Shown here: positions 45,451-56,515 of the stretch, piece after piece
Position numbering within the stretch: the stretch's first letter is position 1
How the letters are laid out: each line of letters begins with the position of its first letter
NCBI RefSeq assembly: GCF_001428805.1
Contig: NZ_LMIS01000001.1
Coordinates: forward strand, 248,001-312,000
Origin: Aeromicrobium sp. Root236
GTDB taxonomy: Bacteria > Actinomycetota > Actinomycetes > Propionibacteriales > Nocardioidaceae
DNA: 64,000 nt
Direction of reading: 5' to 3'
The notes under the pieces: model-generated
Told to the model about the DNA's origin: nothing
Databases searched by the model: none
What the model saw: only the letters and a program-made list of their open reading frames with translations
Program-made: the position numbers and the translations under genes

Positions 45451-48099
45451 ATGCGCTTCGCAGACCCGCAAGCCTGTCCGGACTGTCGCGGCGCAATCGC
45501 CGGTCAGTCGACGTGCCCGCACTGCGGCCTCGACCTGACGTCTGCCGAGGTCCGCCAGCTGTGGCAGACGCTCCTGCAGGCCGATGAGCTCCTGGCGCGC
45601 GCGGCCCAGAAGCGGGACCGCTCGGTGCTGGCGCCTCCGCCGCCGAGAGCAGCCGATCCGTTCGCGGCACCTGAGGCAGCCCCACCACCTGCGCAACCCA
45701 CCGTGCCGCCGGCACCGCCGGTCGTGCCACCTTCGCCGCAGGCACCGACCCCGCCGCGCGCACCGACCACGCCGCCCGCGGCCGGAACGCTGCCGACCTA
45801 TCCGCAGGCCAGGCCCGCGCCGGCTGACGACGCCCTCGGCGGGTTCCTGCAGACCGGGCAGCTCCAGACCGGGCAGCGCCCGGCGCCCCGGCAGTGGTCG
45901 GTCGGCACGATCCTGCTGACGCTCGGCGCGTTCGGCCTGATCGTCGCCGGATTCATCTTCGTGACCCGGTCATGGGGCGACCTGGGGCTGGTCGGCCGGA
46001 CGCTCGTGCTGCTCGGCGTGACCGCTGCGTTCGCGGCCCTCGGCGTCTGGGTCACTCGCCGGACGTTGCGTGCGTCGGCGGAAGCCGTGTGGACCGTCGT
46101 CCTGGCCCTGCTGACGCTGGACTTCTTCGCGGCCCGTCACGAGGGCATGCTCGGCCTCGATGGCATGGACGTCGCGTGGGCCTGGGTGGTCTGGGGTGTC
46201 GTGCTCGTCGGCCTGGGCATCGGCATCGGACTGTTCGCCCGCGCGTCGCTCAAGGCCGACCTGCTCTCAACCGCACTCGCAGGCGGCCTCGGCATCACGA
46301 TCGCGGGCATTGGAGCGGCCAACGTCCCAGTCGACGGCCCGGTCGACTGGGACCTGCCCTGGCGGTCGATCCTCGCCTTGGTCGTCGCCGGCCTGCTCGC
46401 GCTCACGACCCGCCCCGCGGGCATACGTCCGCTGACGATCACCGCGCGAGTCGTGGTGGCCGCGTTCTTCGCCTGGTCGTACGTCGTGGCGCTGATCGGC
46501 CTCGTCGACCACCCGACGGTCGACGAGCTCGTGGGGGACGGGCACGGCTTGCCGCTGGTCCTCATGGCCGCCGCTGCGGTTGTCATCGCCTGGCTGGTTG
46601 CCCCCGTACGCATCTGGGCCGTGGCGTTGGCGGTCTTCGCGGTGTGCGCGCTCGTCGCGGTCCCATCGGGTGACGCGTGGCGGCCGGAGGGTGCCTGGTT
46701 GGCGATCGCGGGGCTCGCCGCGGTGCTCGCCGTCGCCGCCTCGCGGGGCGCGTCCGACTGGGCCAAGGGTCTGCGGGTCGGCGCGATTCCCGTCGTCGCC
46801 GGCGTCGTGCTCCTGCACCTGGGCCTGCTCGTCGACGTGTTCAACGCGATCGGCACCGGGTTCGACGACGCGTGGAACGGGTCCTGGGACGGTCGGCTGG
46901 AGACCGCGTGGGCTGAGGACACTGCGGCCTGGGTCGTCGTGCCGATGGTCGTCGGTCTCCTTATCGTCGCGTGGTTCGTCCCGCGCTGGCCCGAGCTCAA
47001 GGCGAGCCGCGCGCAGGCGTTCTCGTCGGTCGCGGCCGCGCTCGCCCTGGGCGCTCTCGTCGCGGTGGTCGAGGCCCGGTTGGCGTTGTGGGCGGCCGTG
47101 GCAGTGCTGCTGGTCGTCGCCACAGCCCTCCTCGCTGCCCACGTCCGGAGCCTCGGAGCCCTCGCCGGTCCCGCGGCAGCGGTGCTCGCCGGCTTCGCCG
47201 CCGCACTCGCCGCTCCCAACCAGGGCGTGTCGGTCTCGGCGTGGATCGCCGGCGCTCTGGTGCTCGGTGGGCTGGCGTACGCCAAGGGTCCTGTGTGGGC
47301 CCGGCAGGTGTACGCCGTCGCCGGCGTCCTCGCGGTCGTCGCCGGCCTTGCGGCCGCGGCCGACCTGCTCGACCCGCCGGAGGCGGTCCCAGTCCTCGTC
47401 GGGGTCGTCGTGTCGTTGGCTCTCGTCGCCGCGGCCGGGACGCTGCTGCGCGAGCACCCCGTACGCCTCGGGGTCGAGGCAGCGTCGGCCGTCACGATGT
47501 TCGTCGCCCTGGTCTCCGAGGGTTCGGCGTCCGAGGCCGCCGTCCGGTGGACGATCGCCGGCGTCGTGGTGATCGGCCTGAGCTTCGTCGTGCCGGATCG
47601 CCGGTGGTACCTGTGGCCCGGTGGGGCCGCGCTCGCCGTCGCGTACGTCCTGCTCCTCGTGGACAACGGCTTCTCGTTCGTCGAGGCCTACACGCTGCCG
47701 TTCGGTGCGATCGGCCTGGCGGTCGGTCTCTACTTCGTCCGCAAGCGTCCCGACACGGAGACCTGGCTGCTGCTCGGCCCCGGGCTGACCCTCGCTCTCG
47801 TGCCGAGCGTCCCGCAGGCGCTGGCCGACCCGACGGACCTGCGCGCGCTGCTGCTCGGACTCGGCGCGGCCGCGGCGCTGGCGCTCGGCATCCGCTTCAG
47901 CTGGCAGGCGCCCTTCGTCTTCGGCGTCACGATCCTCGCCCTGCTGGTGTTGTTCAACATCGGCCCGTACGCCAATGCGGCTCCCCGTGTGGTGCTGATC
48001 GCGGGGGTCAGCGTCGTCCTGCTCGGATTCGGAATCACGTGGGAGGACCGTGTCAGGGACGGCCGCAAGCTCGTCGGATACGTACGATCGATGCGTTAG
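45451..48099 (+). CDS. Zinc-ribbon polytopic membrane protein (SCO7613 C-terminal-domain type)
   Basis: An 882-residue protein of unknown function. It starts with a zinc ribbon (Cys9, Cys12, Cys22, Cys25), continues with a helical segment and a ~90-residue Pro/Ala/Thr linker, and then has a very hydrophobic domain of roughly twenty or more membrane helices, rich in Ala, Val and Leu. No transporter signature, charged pore residue or catalytic motif is evident. The linker suggests that the ribbon reaches away from the membrane to a partner. Followed after 8 nt by the RDD gene with an AGGAG site. Confidence 0.75.
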   Translation: MRFADPQACPDCRGAIAGQSTCPHCGLDLTSAEVRQLWQTLLQADELLARAAQKRDRSVLAPPPPRAADPFAAPEAAPPPAQPTVPPAPPVVPPSPQAPTPPRAPTTPPAAGTLPTYPQARPAPADDALGGFLQTGQLQTGQRPAPRQWSVGTILLTLGAFGLIVAGFIFVTRSWGDLGLVGRTLVLLGVTAAFAALGVWVTRRTLRASAEAVWTVVLALLTLDFFAARHEGMLGLDGMDVAWAWVVWGVVLVGLGIGIGLFARASLKADLLSTALAGGLGITIAGIGAANVPVDGPVDWDLPWRSILALVVAGLLALTTRPAGIRPLTITARVVVAAFFAWSYVVALIGLVDHPTVDELVGDGHGLPLVLMAAAAVVIAWLVAPVRIWAVALAVFAVCALVAVPSGDAWRPEGAWLAIAGLAAVLAVAASRGASDWAKGLRVGAIPVVAGVVLLHLGLLVDVFNAIGTGFDDAWNGSWDGRLETAWAEDTAAWVVVPMVVGLLIVAWFVPRWPELKASRAQAFSSVAAALALGALVAVVEARLALWAAVAVLLVVATALLAAHVRSLGALAGPAAAVLAGFAAALAAPNQGVSVSAWIAGALVLGGLAYAKGPVWARQVYAVAGVLAVVAGLAAAADLLDPPEAVPVLVGVVVSLALVAAAGTLLREHPVRLGVEAASAVTMFVALVSEGSASEAAVRWTIAGVVVIGLSFVVPDRRWYLWPGGAALAVAYVLLLVDNGFSFVEAYTLPFGAIGLAVGLYFVRKRPDTETWLLLGPGLTLALVPSVPQALADPTDLRALLLGLGAAAALALGIRFSWQAPFVFGVTILALLVLFNIGPYANAAPRVVLIAGVSVVLLGFGITWEDRVRDGRKLVGYVRSMR

Positions 48100-48107
48100 G
48101 AGTCGTC

Positions 48108-48794
48108 ATGGCCGACTACAGGACGATCAAGCAGCTGCGGCGTGAAGCGCTCGGGCACGACGCGTTGCTGTTCAGCGCTGCGTTCTCTGCCGGTGCGTTG
48201 CTCTACTTCCTCGGCCGGGCGGTCCGCGAGGCCGTGTCGGACGGCGGCAGCGCCGACTTCTGGACCATCAGCCTCTCCGACGACCTGATCCTCAGCGGGC
48301 TGATCGCGGGGGAGCTGTTCCTGATCTGGAACAACGGACTGCGTCAGGGCCTGCGCGGCCACAGCATCGGCAAGCACCGTGTCGGCCTCGCGGTCGTCGA
48401 CGTGGGTGACGAGGCGCCCACCGGCGCCGGCCGGGGGATCCTGCGTGGCCTGATCATGGCGGTGCTGCTCGACCTTGCCGTCGCGGCGATCCCGATCGGC
48501 CTGCCGACGACGTTCCGGAGGCTGACGCCCGACAGCTGGCACTTCGGCGGGGCGGCCTATCTCGCGCTCATCGTCCTGGTCGTGCCGCTGCTGCTCTCGA
48601 GCGACCGTGGCTTCGCCGATCGCATCGCGCGCACCAAGGTCGTACGCGCGACCGGTGCCGGAGCGCGGACCACCGAGGGGCGCCAGCGGATCCTCACCGC
48701 GGTGGACGTCGCCGGCGTGGTGGGCCTGCTCGGCGTCGCGATCACGTACATCGCCTACTACTCGCCGCTCCTGAAGTTCCCCGACCCGTTCTGA
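48108..48794 (+). CDS. RDD family membrane protein
   Basis: A 228-residue membrane protein with the RDD-type core: helix, Asn/Gly loop NNGLRQGLRGHSIGKHRVGL, and further helices with SSDRGFADRIARTKVV, which is the usual RDD C-terminal signature. Members have been linked to Na+ or K+ exchange in a few bacteria, but the general function is unknown. The ATG follows AGGAG at 7 nt and the gene is coupled to the zinc-ribbon membrane protein. Confidence 0.83.
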   Translation: MADYRTIKQLRREALGHDALLFSAAFSAGALLYFLGRAVREAVSDGGSADFWTISLSDDLILSGLIAGELFLIWNNGLRQGLRGHSIGKHRVGLAVVDVGDEAPTGAGRGILRGLIMAVLLDLAVAAIPIGLPTTFRRLTPDSWHFGGAAYLALIVLVVPLLLSSDRGFADRIARTKVVRATGAGARTTEGRQRILTAVDVAGVVGLLGVAITYIAYYSPLLKFPDPF

Positions 48795-48827
48795 CCGCGC
48801 GTCGAGGTGCCAGACGTCTCGACATCA

Positions 48828-48849
48828 TGTATCTTGATGTCAAGAGACA
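48828..48849. promoter_or_regulatory. Palindromic operator over the acnA promoter
   Basis: TCTTGA-TG-TCAAGA at 48832-48845 is a perfect inverted repeat, extendable to 22 bp with one mismatched pair. A TANNNT hexamer (TATCTT, 48830-48835) lies inside it, so a bound regulator would cover the -10. About 85 bp separate it from the acnA start. The regulator is not encoded in the window. Confidence 0.5.
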
Positions 48850-48932
48850 TTCCGCACGAGGTTAGGACGACCTGACCGTGCGTTGCGCAGCGATGCTGGG
48901 CAGGATGGAAGACGACGCGAAGGAGAATGACG

Positions 48933-51728
<2,796 letters not shown>

Positions 51729-51742
51729 GCAAAGCCGCAGGT

Positions 51743-51773
51743 CAGGGGCATCGCCGACTCGGCGGTGCCCCTG
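51743..51773 (+). terminator. Hairpin terminator after acnA
   Basis: CAGGGGCA pairs with TGCCCCTG and an inner CGCCGA/TCGGCG extends the stem, beginning 14 nt after the acnA stop. Confidence 0.8.
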
Positions 51774-51804
51774 CTGCGTCGTGGGGTCACCGTCCTGTAA
51801 CCAA

Positions 51805-51865
51805 TTTGTTGTCGCAACCGCTGGACGTGACCCCCATCACCGTATACGTTGTGGCAAACAACAAA
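51805..51865. promoter_or_regulatory. Candidate ROK operators around the sugar-ABC promoter
   Basis: TTTGTTGT (51805-51812) and its exact complement ACAACAAA (51858-51865) flank the promoter core. GTTGT(C/G)GCAA also occurs twice as a direct repeat (51809-51818 and 51848-51857). AT-rich TTTGTT-type sites suit ROK repressors such as XylR/Mlc, and a ROK gene ends this operon. Confidence 0.5.
51821..51850 (+). promoter_or_regulatory. Promoter of the sugar-ABC operon
   Basis: TGGACG (51822-51827) and TACGTT (51845-51850) separated by 17 bp. The leader of about 75 nt ends with AGGAGG eight bases before the GTG at 51931. Confidence 0.55.
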
Positions 51866-51930
51866 CGCGTCACGTGGACGAAATAATGTCGGCCCCGGCG
51901 CACTACTGGAGGAAATAGGAGGCGGTCTGT

Positions 51931-53016
51931 GTGAAGCGGACACGCAATCTCGTACTTGTAGGAATCATGGGTGCGAGCCTCGCGCTCAGCGCCTGCGGTG
52001 GCAGCAGCGACAGCAGTGACGGCGGAGGTGGCAGCAAGGACAAGGCCGGCAAGATCGGCGTCATCCTGCCCGACACCAAGTCCTCGGTCCGCTGGGAAAG
52101 CGCCGACCGTCCGGCCCTCAAGAAGGCGTTCGACGCTGCTGGAGTCAAGTACGACATCCAGAACGCCGAGGGTGACGCCGACAAGATGGCCACCATCGCC
52201 GACGGCATGATCACCGACGGCGTGACGGTCCTCGCGATCGTCAACCTCGACTCGGACTCGGGTGCCGCGATCGAGGCCAAGGCCAAGAAGCAGGGCGTCA
52301 AGACGATCGACTACGACCGCCTGACGCTGGGTGGCTCGGCCGACGTCTACATCTCCTACGACAACAGCAAGGTCGGTGCCCTTCAGGGTGAAGGCCTCGC
52401 CAAGTGCCTGGGCGACAAGCCGGCGAACCTGATCTATCTCAACGGTTCGCCGACCGACAACAACGCGACGCTGTTCTCGCAGGGTGCGCACAGCGTGCTC
52501 GACAAGATCTCGAACTACAAGAAGGTCGCTGAGCAGGCCGTCCCGGACTGGGACAACGACAAGGCCGTCACGATCTTCGAGCAGCTCTACACGCGCGTCG
52601 ACGGCAAGGTCGACGGCGTCTACGCGGCCAACGACGGCCTCGCGGGCGGCGTCATCTCGATCCTCAAGAAGAACGGCCAGAACGGCAAGGTCCCGGTCAC
52701 GGGCCAGGACGCCACGGTCGAGGGTCTGCAGAACATCCTCACGGGTGACCAGTGCATGACGATCCAGAAGTCCGCCACGGGTCAGGCCGGCGCGCTCGCC
52801 AAGGCAGCGATTGCCATGGCCAAGGGCGACAAGGCCGAGACCACGGGCACCGTCAAGGACGACACGGGCAAGCGTGACGTCCCGGCGATCCTTCTGGACC
52901 CGGTCGCGATCGACAAGTCGAACGTCAAGGCTGTCATCGATTCCGGCGACATGAAGGCCTCCGATCTGTGCACCGGCAAGTACGCCAAGCTGTGCACCGC
53001 GGCTGGCATTAGCTGA
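51931..53016 (+). CDS. Sugar ABC transporter substrate-binding lipoprotein (xylose/ribose type)
   Basis: A 361-residue periplasmic-binding protein family 1 (Peripla_BP_4-like) lipoprotein with lipobox LSAC (Cys22), a Gly/Ser-rich linker and two alpha/beta lobes. The sequence DRWESADRPALKK-like (here RWESADRPALKK) and YDRLTLGG resemble xylose-binding XylF. The C-terminus has a cysteine pair (LCTGKYAKLC) that may be a disulfide. The GTG start follows a perfect AGGAGG. A strong hairpin after the stop separates it from the ATPase gene, expected to leave this protein in excess over the membrane parts. Confidence 0.87.
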   Translation: MKRTRNLVLVGIMGASLALSACGGSSDSSDGGGGSKDKAGKIGVILPDTKSSVRWESADRPALKKAFDAAGVKYDIQNAEGDADKMATIADGMITDGVTVLAIVNLDSDSGAAIEAKAKKQGVKTIDYDRLTLGGSADVYISYDNSKVGALQGEGLAKCLGDKPANLIYLNGSPTDNNATLFSQGAHSVLDKISNYKKVAEQAVPDWDNDKAVTIFEQLYTRVDGKVDGVYAANDGLAGGVISILKKNGQNGKVPVTGQDATVEGLQNILTGDQCMTIQKSATGQAGALAKAAIAMAKGDKAETTGTVKDDTGKRDVPAILLDPVAIDKSNVKAVIDSGDMKASDLCTGKYAKLCTAAGIS

Positions 53017-53023
53017 TTGCTGA

Positions 53024-53062
53024 GGGTGCGGTCCTCCGGGCAACGTCCGGAGGGCCGCACCC
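53024..53062 (+). terminator. Intercistronic hairpin after the binding-protein gene
   Basis: GGGTGCGG pairs with CCGCACCC and an inner CCTCCGG with CCGGAGG. It lies between the binding protein and the ATPase on the same strand, so it is either a partial terminator or a 3'-end stabiliser of the first cistron. Confidence 0.7.
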
Positions 53063-53117
53063 GATGCTGTCTTCGCACCACCCCATCTCGGACCCTGCAC
53101 CCCCCGAAAGGCTCACC

Positions 53118-53894
53118 ATGAGCGAATCGACCCCCCTCCTCGAGCTCCGAGGAATCAACAAGAGCTTCGGTGTGGCCCACGTCCTCCACGACGTCGACCT
53201 CGCCATCTATCCCGGACAGGTCACCGCACTCGTCGGTGACAACGGCGCCGGCAAGTCCACGCTCGTCAAGTGCCTGGCGGGCATCTACCCGATCGACACC
53301 GGCGAGTACGTCTTCGAGGGCAAGCCCGTCTCGGTCCACGGACCCAAGGACGCCGGTGCCCTCGGCATCGAGGTCGTCTACCAGGACCTCGCCCTGTGCG
53401 AGAACCTCGACATCGTCGAGAACATGTTCCTCGGCCGCGAGAAGAAGAACGGCCTCGTCCTCGACGAGACCACGATGGAGTCCAAGGCGCGCGAGGCGCT
53501 GACCTCGCTGTCGGTCCGCACCGTCAAGTCCGTGCGCCAGAGCGTGGCCAGCCTCTCCGGTGGCCAGCGGCAGACCGTCGCGATCGCCAAGTCGGTGCTG
53601 TGGAACTCGCGTGTCGTGCTCCTCGACGAGCCGACCGCTGCTCTCGGTGTCGCGCAGACGCGTCAGGTGCTGGATCTCGTACGCCGCCTCGCCGACTCCG
53701 GCGTGGGCGTCCTGCTGATCTCGCACAACCTGACCGACGTCTTCGAGGTCGCTGACCGCATCACGGCGCTCTACCTCGGCCGGGTTGCTGCCGACGTCGC
53801 CACCAAGGACGTCACGTCCCGCCAGGTCGTCGAGCTGATCACGACCGGACACTCATCCGACCTCGACGCCTCGGCGTCCTCCACCACGGTCTGA
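53118..53894 (+). CDS. Sugar ABC transporter ATP-binding protein (single-domain)
   Basis: A 258-residue ATPase with Walker A GDNGAGKST, Q-loop in VVYQDLALCENL, signature LSGGQRQ, Walker B VVLLDEPTAALG and H-loop ISHNL. It has one nucleotide-binding domain, half the size of RbsA/XylG, so two copies must pair as a homodimer. The sequence otherwise belongs to the carbohydrate uptake family 2. ATG preceded by GAAAGG. Followed by the permease after 14 bp. Confidence 0.9.
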   Translation: MSESTPLLELRGINKSFGVAHVLHDVDLAIYPGQVTALVGDNGAGKSTLVKCLAGIYPIDTGEYVFEGKPVSVHGPKDAGALGIEVVYQDLALCENLDIVENMFLGREKKNGLVLDETTMESKAREALTSLSVRTVKSVRQSVASLSGGQRQTVAIAKSVLWNSRVVLLDEPTAALGVAQTRQVLDLVRRLADSGVGVLLISHNLTDVFEVADRITALYLGRVAADVATKDVTSRQVVELITTGHSSDLDASASSTTV

Positions 53895-53908
53895 CCGGGA
53901 GATCTCAC

Positions 53909-55171
53909 ATGACTGACATCATCACTGAATCAGAAGAGGCGGGCTTCGCGTCCGACCTCACGCAGTCCACCACGCTGGGCGAGTCCGTCCAGGCGTACAT
54001 CAGCCGTGTGCGCGGCGGTGACATGGGCGCGCTGCCGTCCGTGTTCGGCCTCGTCGTGCTGTTCATCGTGTTCGGCTTCGCCAACGACCGGTTCCTGTCG
54101 AACCTCAACATGGCCAACCTGATCACGCAGGCCGGACCGATCATCATCCTCGCGATGGCACTCGTGCCGGTCCTGCTGCTGGGCGAGATCGACCTGTCCG
54201 CAGGCGTCGCCGGAGGTGTGGCGGCCTGTGTCATGGGTGTGCTCATGGTCAAGCACGACCAGCCGTGGGGCCTCGCGGTGCTCGCCGCACTGGCGACAGG
54301 CGCCGTGATCGGCATCGTCATCGGTGTGATCGTGGCGAAGCTCGGGATCCCGTCCTTCGTGGTGACCCTGGCGTTCTTCCTCGGCCTCCAGGGCGTGACC
54401 TTGAAGCTCATCGGCGAGGGCGGATCCGTCCGGATCAACCAGGAAGTCATCGCCGGCATCGCCAACAACAACATGAGCGTCGCGGCCGGCTGGATCGTCG
54501 CCGTGGCCGTCATCGCGGCCTATGCCGTCCTGGCACTCCTGCGCCACAGGCAGAAGGTCGAGCGAGGTCTGCAGCACCAGCCGTTCGCGGTCGTGGTCGC
54601 CCAGATCATCGCCCTTGGCGCCGTGATGCTCGGCGTGACGTTCGTCCTCAACCAGAACCGCAGCGTCAACCCGAACTTCCCGATCCAGGGCATCCCTTAC
54701 GTCCTGCCGATGATCGTCGTGCTCCTGATCCTGTGGACCTTCGCGCTCGGCCGGACGACCTGGGGCCGGCACGTCTATGCCGTCGGTGGCAACCCCGAGG
54801 CTGCACGTCGCGCCGGCATCAGCGTCGATCGCATCCGCATCTCGGTGTTCATGGCGTGCTCGACGATGGCGGCGCTGAGCCTCATCGTCCAGGCGTCCGT
54901 CAGTGGCAAGGTCTCGTCCTCGTCGGGTGCCGGCAACGCTCTGCTGTACGCAGTGGGCGCGGCCGTCATCGGCGGCACGAGCCTGTTCGGCGGCAAGGGC
55001 AAGGCCCGCGACGCCGTGACCGGTGGTCTGGTGATCGCCACGATCGCCAACGGGCTCGGCCTGCTCAACCAGGCGTCGTGGATCAACTTCGTCGTGACCG
55101 GAGGCGTGCTGCTCCTGGCGGCCAGCGTTGACGCGATCTCGCGCAGGCGACGTTCGGCGACAGGTCTCTAG
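53909..55171 (+). CDS. Sugar ABC transporter permease (XylH/RbsC family)
   Basis: A 420-residue permease with about ten membrane helices. Family signature GEIDLSAGVAGG near residue 92 and the coupling-helix region AVGGNPEAARRAGISV are readable. Length and the extra helices fit XylH rather than the shorter RbsC. It forms the membrane channel with the single-domain ATPase. The 2-bp gap to the ROK gene means they are probably co-transcribed. Confidence 0.89.
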   Translation: MTDIITESEEAGFASDLTQSTTLGESVQAYISRVRGGDMGALPSVFGLVVLFIVFGFANDRFLSNLNMANLITQAGPIIILAMALVPVLLLGEIDLSAGVAGGVAACVMGVLMVKHDQPWGLAVLAALATGAVIGIVIGVIVAKLGIPSFVVTLAFFLGLQGVTLKLIGEGGSVRINQEVIAGIANNNMSVAAGWIVAVAVIAAYAVLALLRHRQKVERGLQHQPFAVVVAQIIALGAVMLGVTFVLNQNRSVNPNFPIQGIPYVLPMIVVLLILWTFALGRTTWGRHVYAVGGNPEAARRAGISVDRIRISVFMACSTMAALSLIVQASVSGKVSSSSGAGNALLYAVGAAVIGGTSLFGGKGKARDAVTGGLVIATIANGLGLLNQASWINFVVTGGVLLLAASVDAISRRRRSATGL

Positions 55172-55173
55172 TC

Positions 55174-56397
55174 ATGGCAACAGCCGGACGCTCGGGGGTC
55201 GGCACGAATCAGGAGGACGTCCGCCGGCACAATCTCGGGACAGCTCTCGGGCATGTGCATCGCGCGGGCCGAATCTCTCGTGCCGAGCTGACGGCTCGGA
55301 TGGGTCTCAACCGCAGCACGATCGCGGGTCTGGTGGCCGAGCTGGAGTCCCTGGGGTTGGCCGATCAGGCCAAGCCTTCGGGGACCCGGATCGGCGCCGG
55401 ACGCCCGTCGGTCGACGTCAAGGCCCGCACGGGCGCGTACGTCCTGGCGGTCGACCTGCGGGTCGACGGTCTGACGGTCGCCCGTGTGGGACTCGGGGGA
55501 GTCGTACGCGCTCGGGCCACCGGTCCCGTACCGGCTGACCACGACCCGTACGCCATCGCCGACTCCGTCGTCGACCTCATGCGACTCGTCGTCCGCGACG
55601 TCGAGCCCAACGCCGCACTCGTCGGCGTCGGGCTCGGCGTGCCGGGCATCATCCGCGGCGACGACGGGCTCGTACGCCTGGCGCCCAACCTCGGCTGGCA
55701 CGACGTGCCGTTCACCAAGATCCTGTCCGAACGGCTGGGTCCGATCGCCATGCCGGTCCTGGGCAACGACGCCGACCTCGGTGCCCTCGCCGAGCACCTC
55801 CGTGGTGCCGGTGTCGGTGTCGACGACCTGGTCTACCTGTCCGGCGAGGTCGGCGTGGGTGCCGGCGTCATCGTCGGCGGCCGCAAGCTCGAAGGCGCCG
55901 GCGGCTACGCCGGCGAGATCGGCCACATGCCGTTCCTGCCTGAAGGCAAGCTGTGCCACTGCGGTGCGCGCGGCTGCTGGGAGACCGAGATCGGCGCTCC
56001 CGCGATCGCCCTCGCCGTCGGCTGTCCTGCTGAGCAGGTCGGCGCGCTGGGGGAGTTCCTCGAGGGCGTTCATGACGCCACGCCTGACCTCCGCATCGTC
56101 GGACGCCACCTCGGTCGCGGCCTCGCGGGTGCGGTCAACCTGCTCAACCCTCGCGTCATCGTGCTCGGCGGCTACCTGCGTTCCTTATTTCCGCTCGTAC
56201 GCGAGGACGTCGACGCCGAGCTCCAGGTGCACGGCCTGGCCGCCCCGCGCGAGCAGGTTCTGGTGACCCTGCCGGGCCTCGGCGGTGACTCGGTGCTCCA
56301 CGGTGCCGCGGAGCTCGCCTTCGAGCCTCTGCTCGCCGACCCGGTCGGCCGCCTTGCCGACGCCTGCCTCGACGTCGATTCCGCGCTCGCGGGCTGA
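55174..56397 (+). CDS. ROK family transcriptional regulator (XylR-like)
   Basis: A 407-residue repressor with an N-terminal winged helix (about residues 20-70; ISRAELTARMGLNRSTIAGLV) and a ROK domain. The zinc site His251, Cys261, Cys263 and Cys268 is intact, as is the GND-D block (LGNDADLG). Such proteins release DNA on binding a sugar, commonly xylose or glucose. As the fourth gene of the transporter operon it probably acts on the sites at 51805-51865. No xylose isomerase or xylulokinase gene is within the window. Confidence 0.87.
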   Translation: MATAGRSGVGTNQEDVRRHNLGTALGHVHRAGRISRAELTARMGLNRSTIAGLVAELESLGLADQAKPSGTRIGAGRPSVDVKARTGAYVLAVDLRVDGLTVARVGLGGVVRARATGPVPADHDPYAIADSVVDLMRLVVRDVEPNAALVGVGLGVPGIIRGDDGLVRLAPNLGWHDVPFTKILSERLGPIAMPVLGNDADLGALAEHLRGAGVGVDDLVYLSGEVGVGAGVIVGGRKLEGAGGYAGEIGHMPFLPEGKLCHCGARGCWETEIGAPAIALAVGCPAEQVGALGEFLEGVHDATPDLRIVGRHLGRGLAGAVNLLNPRVIVLGGYLRSLFPLVREDVDAELQVHGLAAPREQVLVTLPGLGGDSVLHGAAELAFEPLLADPVGRLADACLDVDSALAG

Positions 56398-56515
56398 CTC
56401 GTCAGTCGAGGCGGCTGCCGCCCGGCTCGTGAACCGAAGAATCTCGACGCACGACTCGCGGACGTACGGGCTGTCTCCTAGCATCCTTCTCAGGCGTATT
56501 GGAGGGGGATTCTTG

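Noticed and set aside
46137..47666. Long minus-strand frame opposite the polytopic membrane protein
   Set aside because: Thr/Ala/Arg-rich low-complexity product expected from the complement of a Val/Ala/Leu-rich gene.
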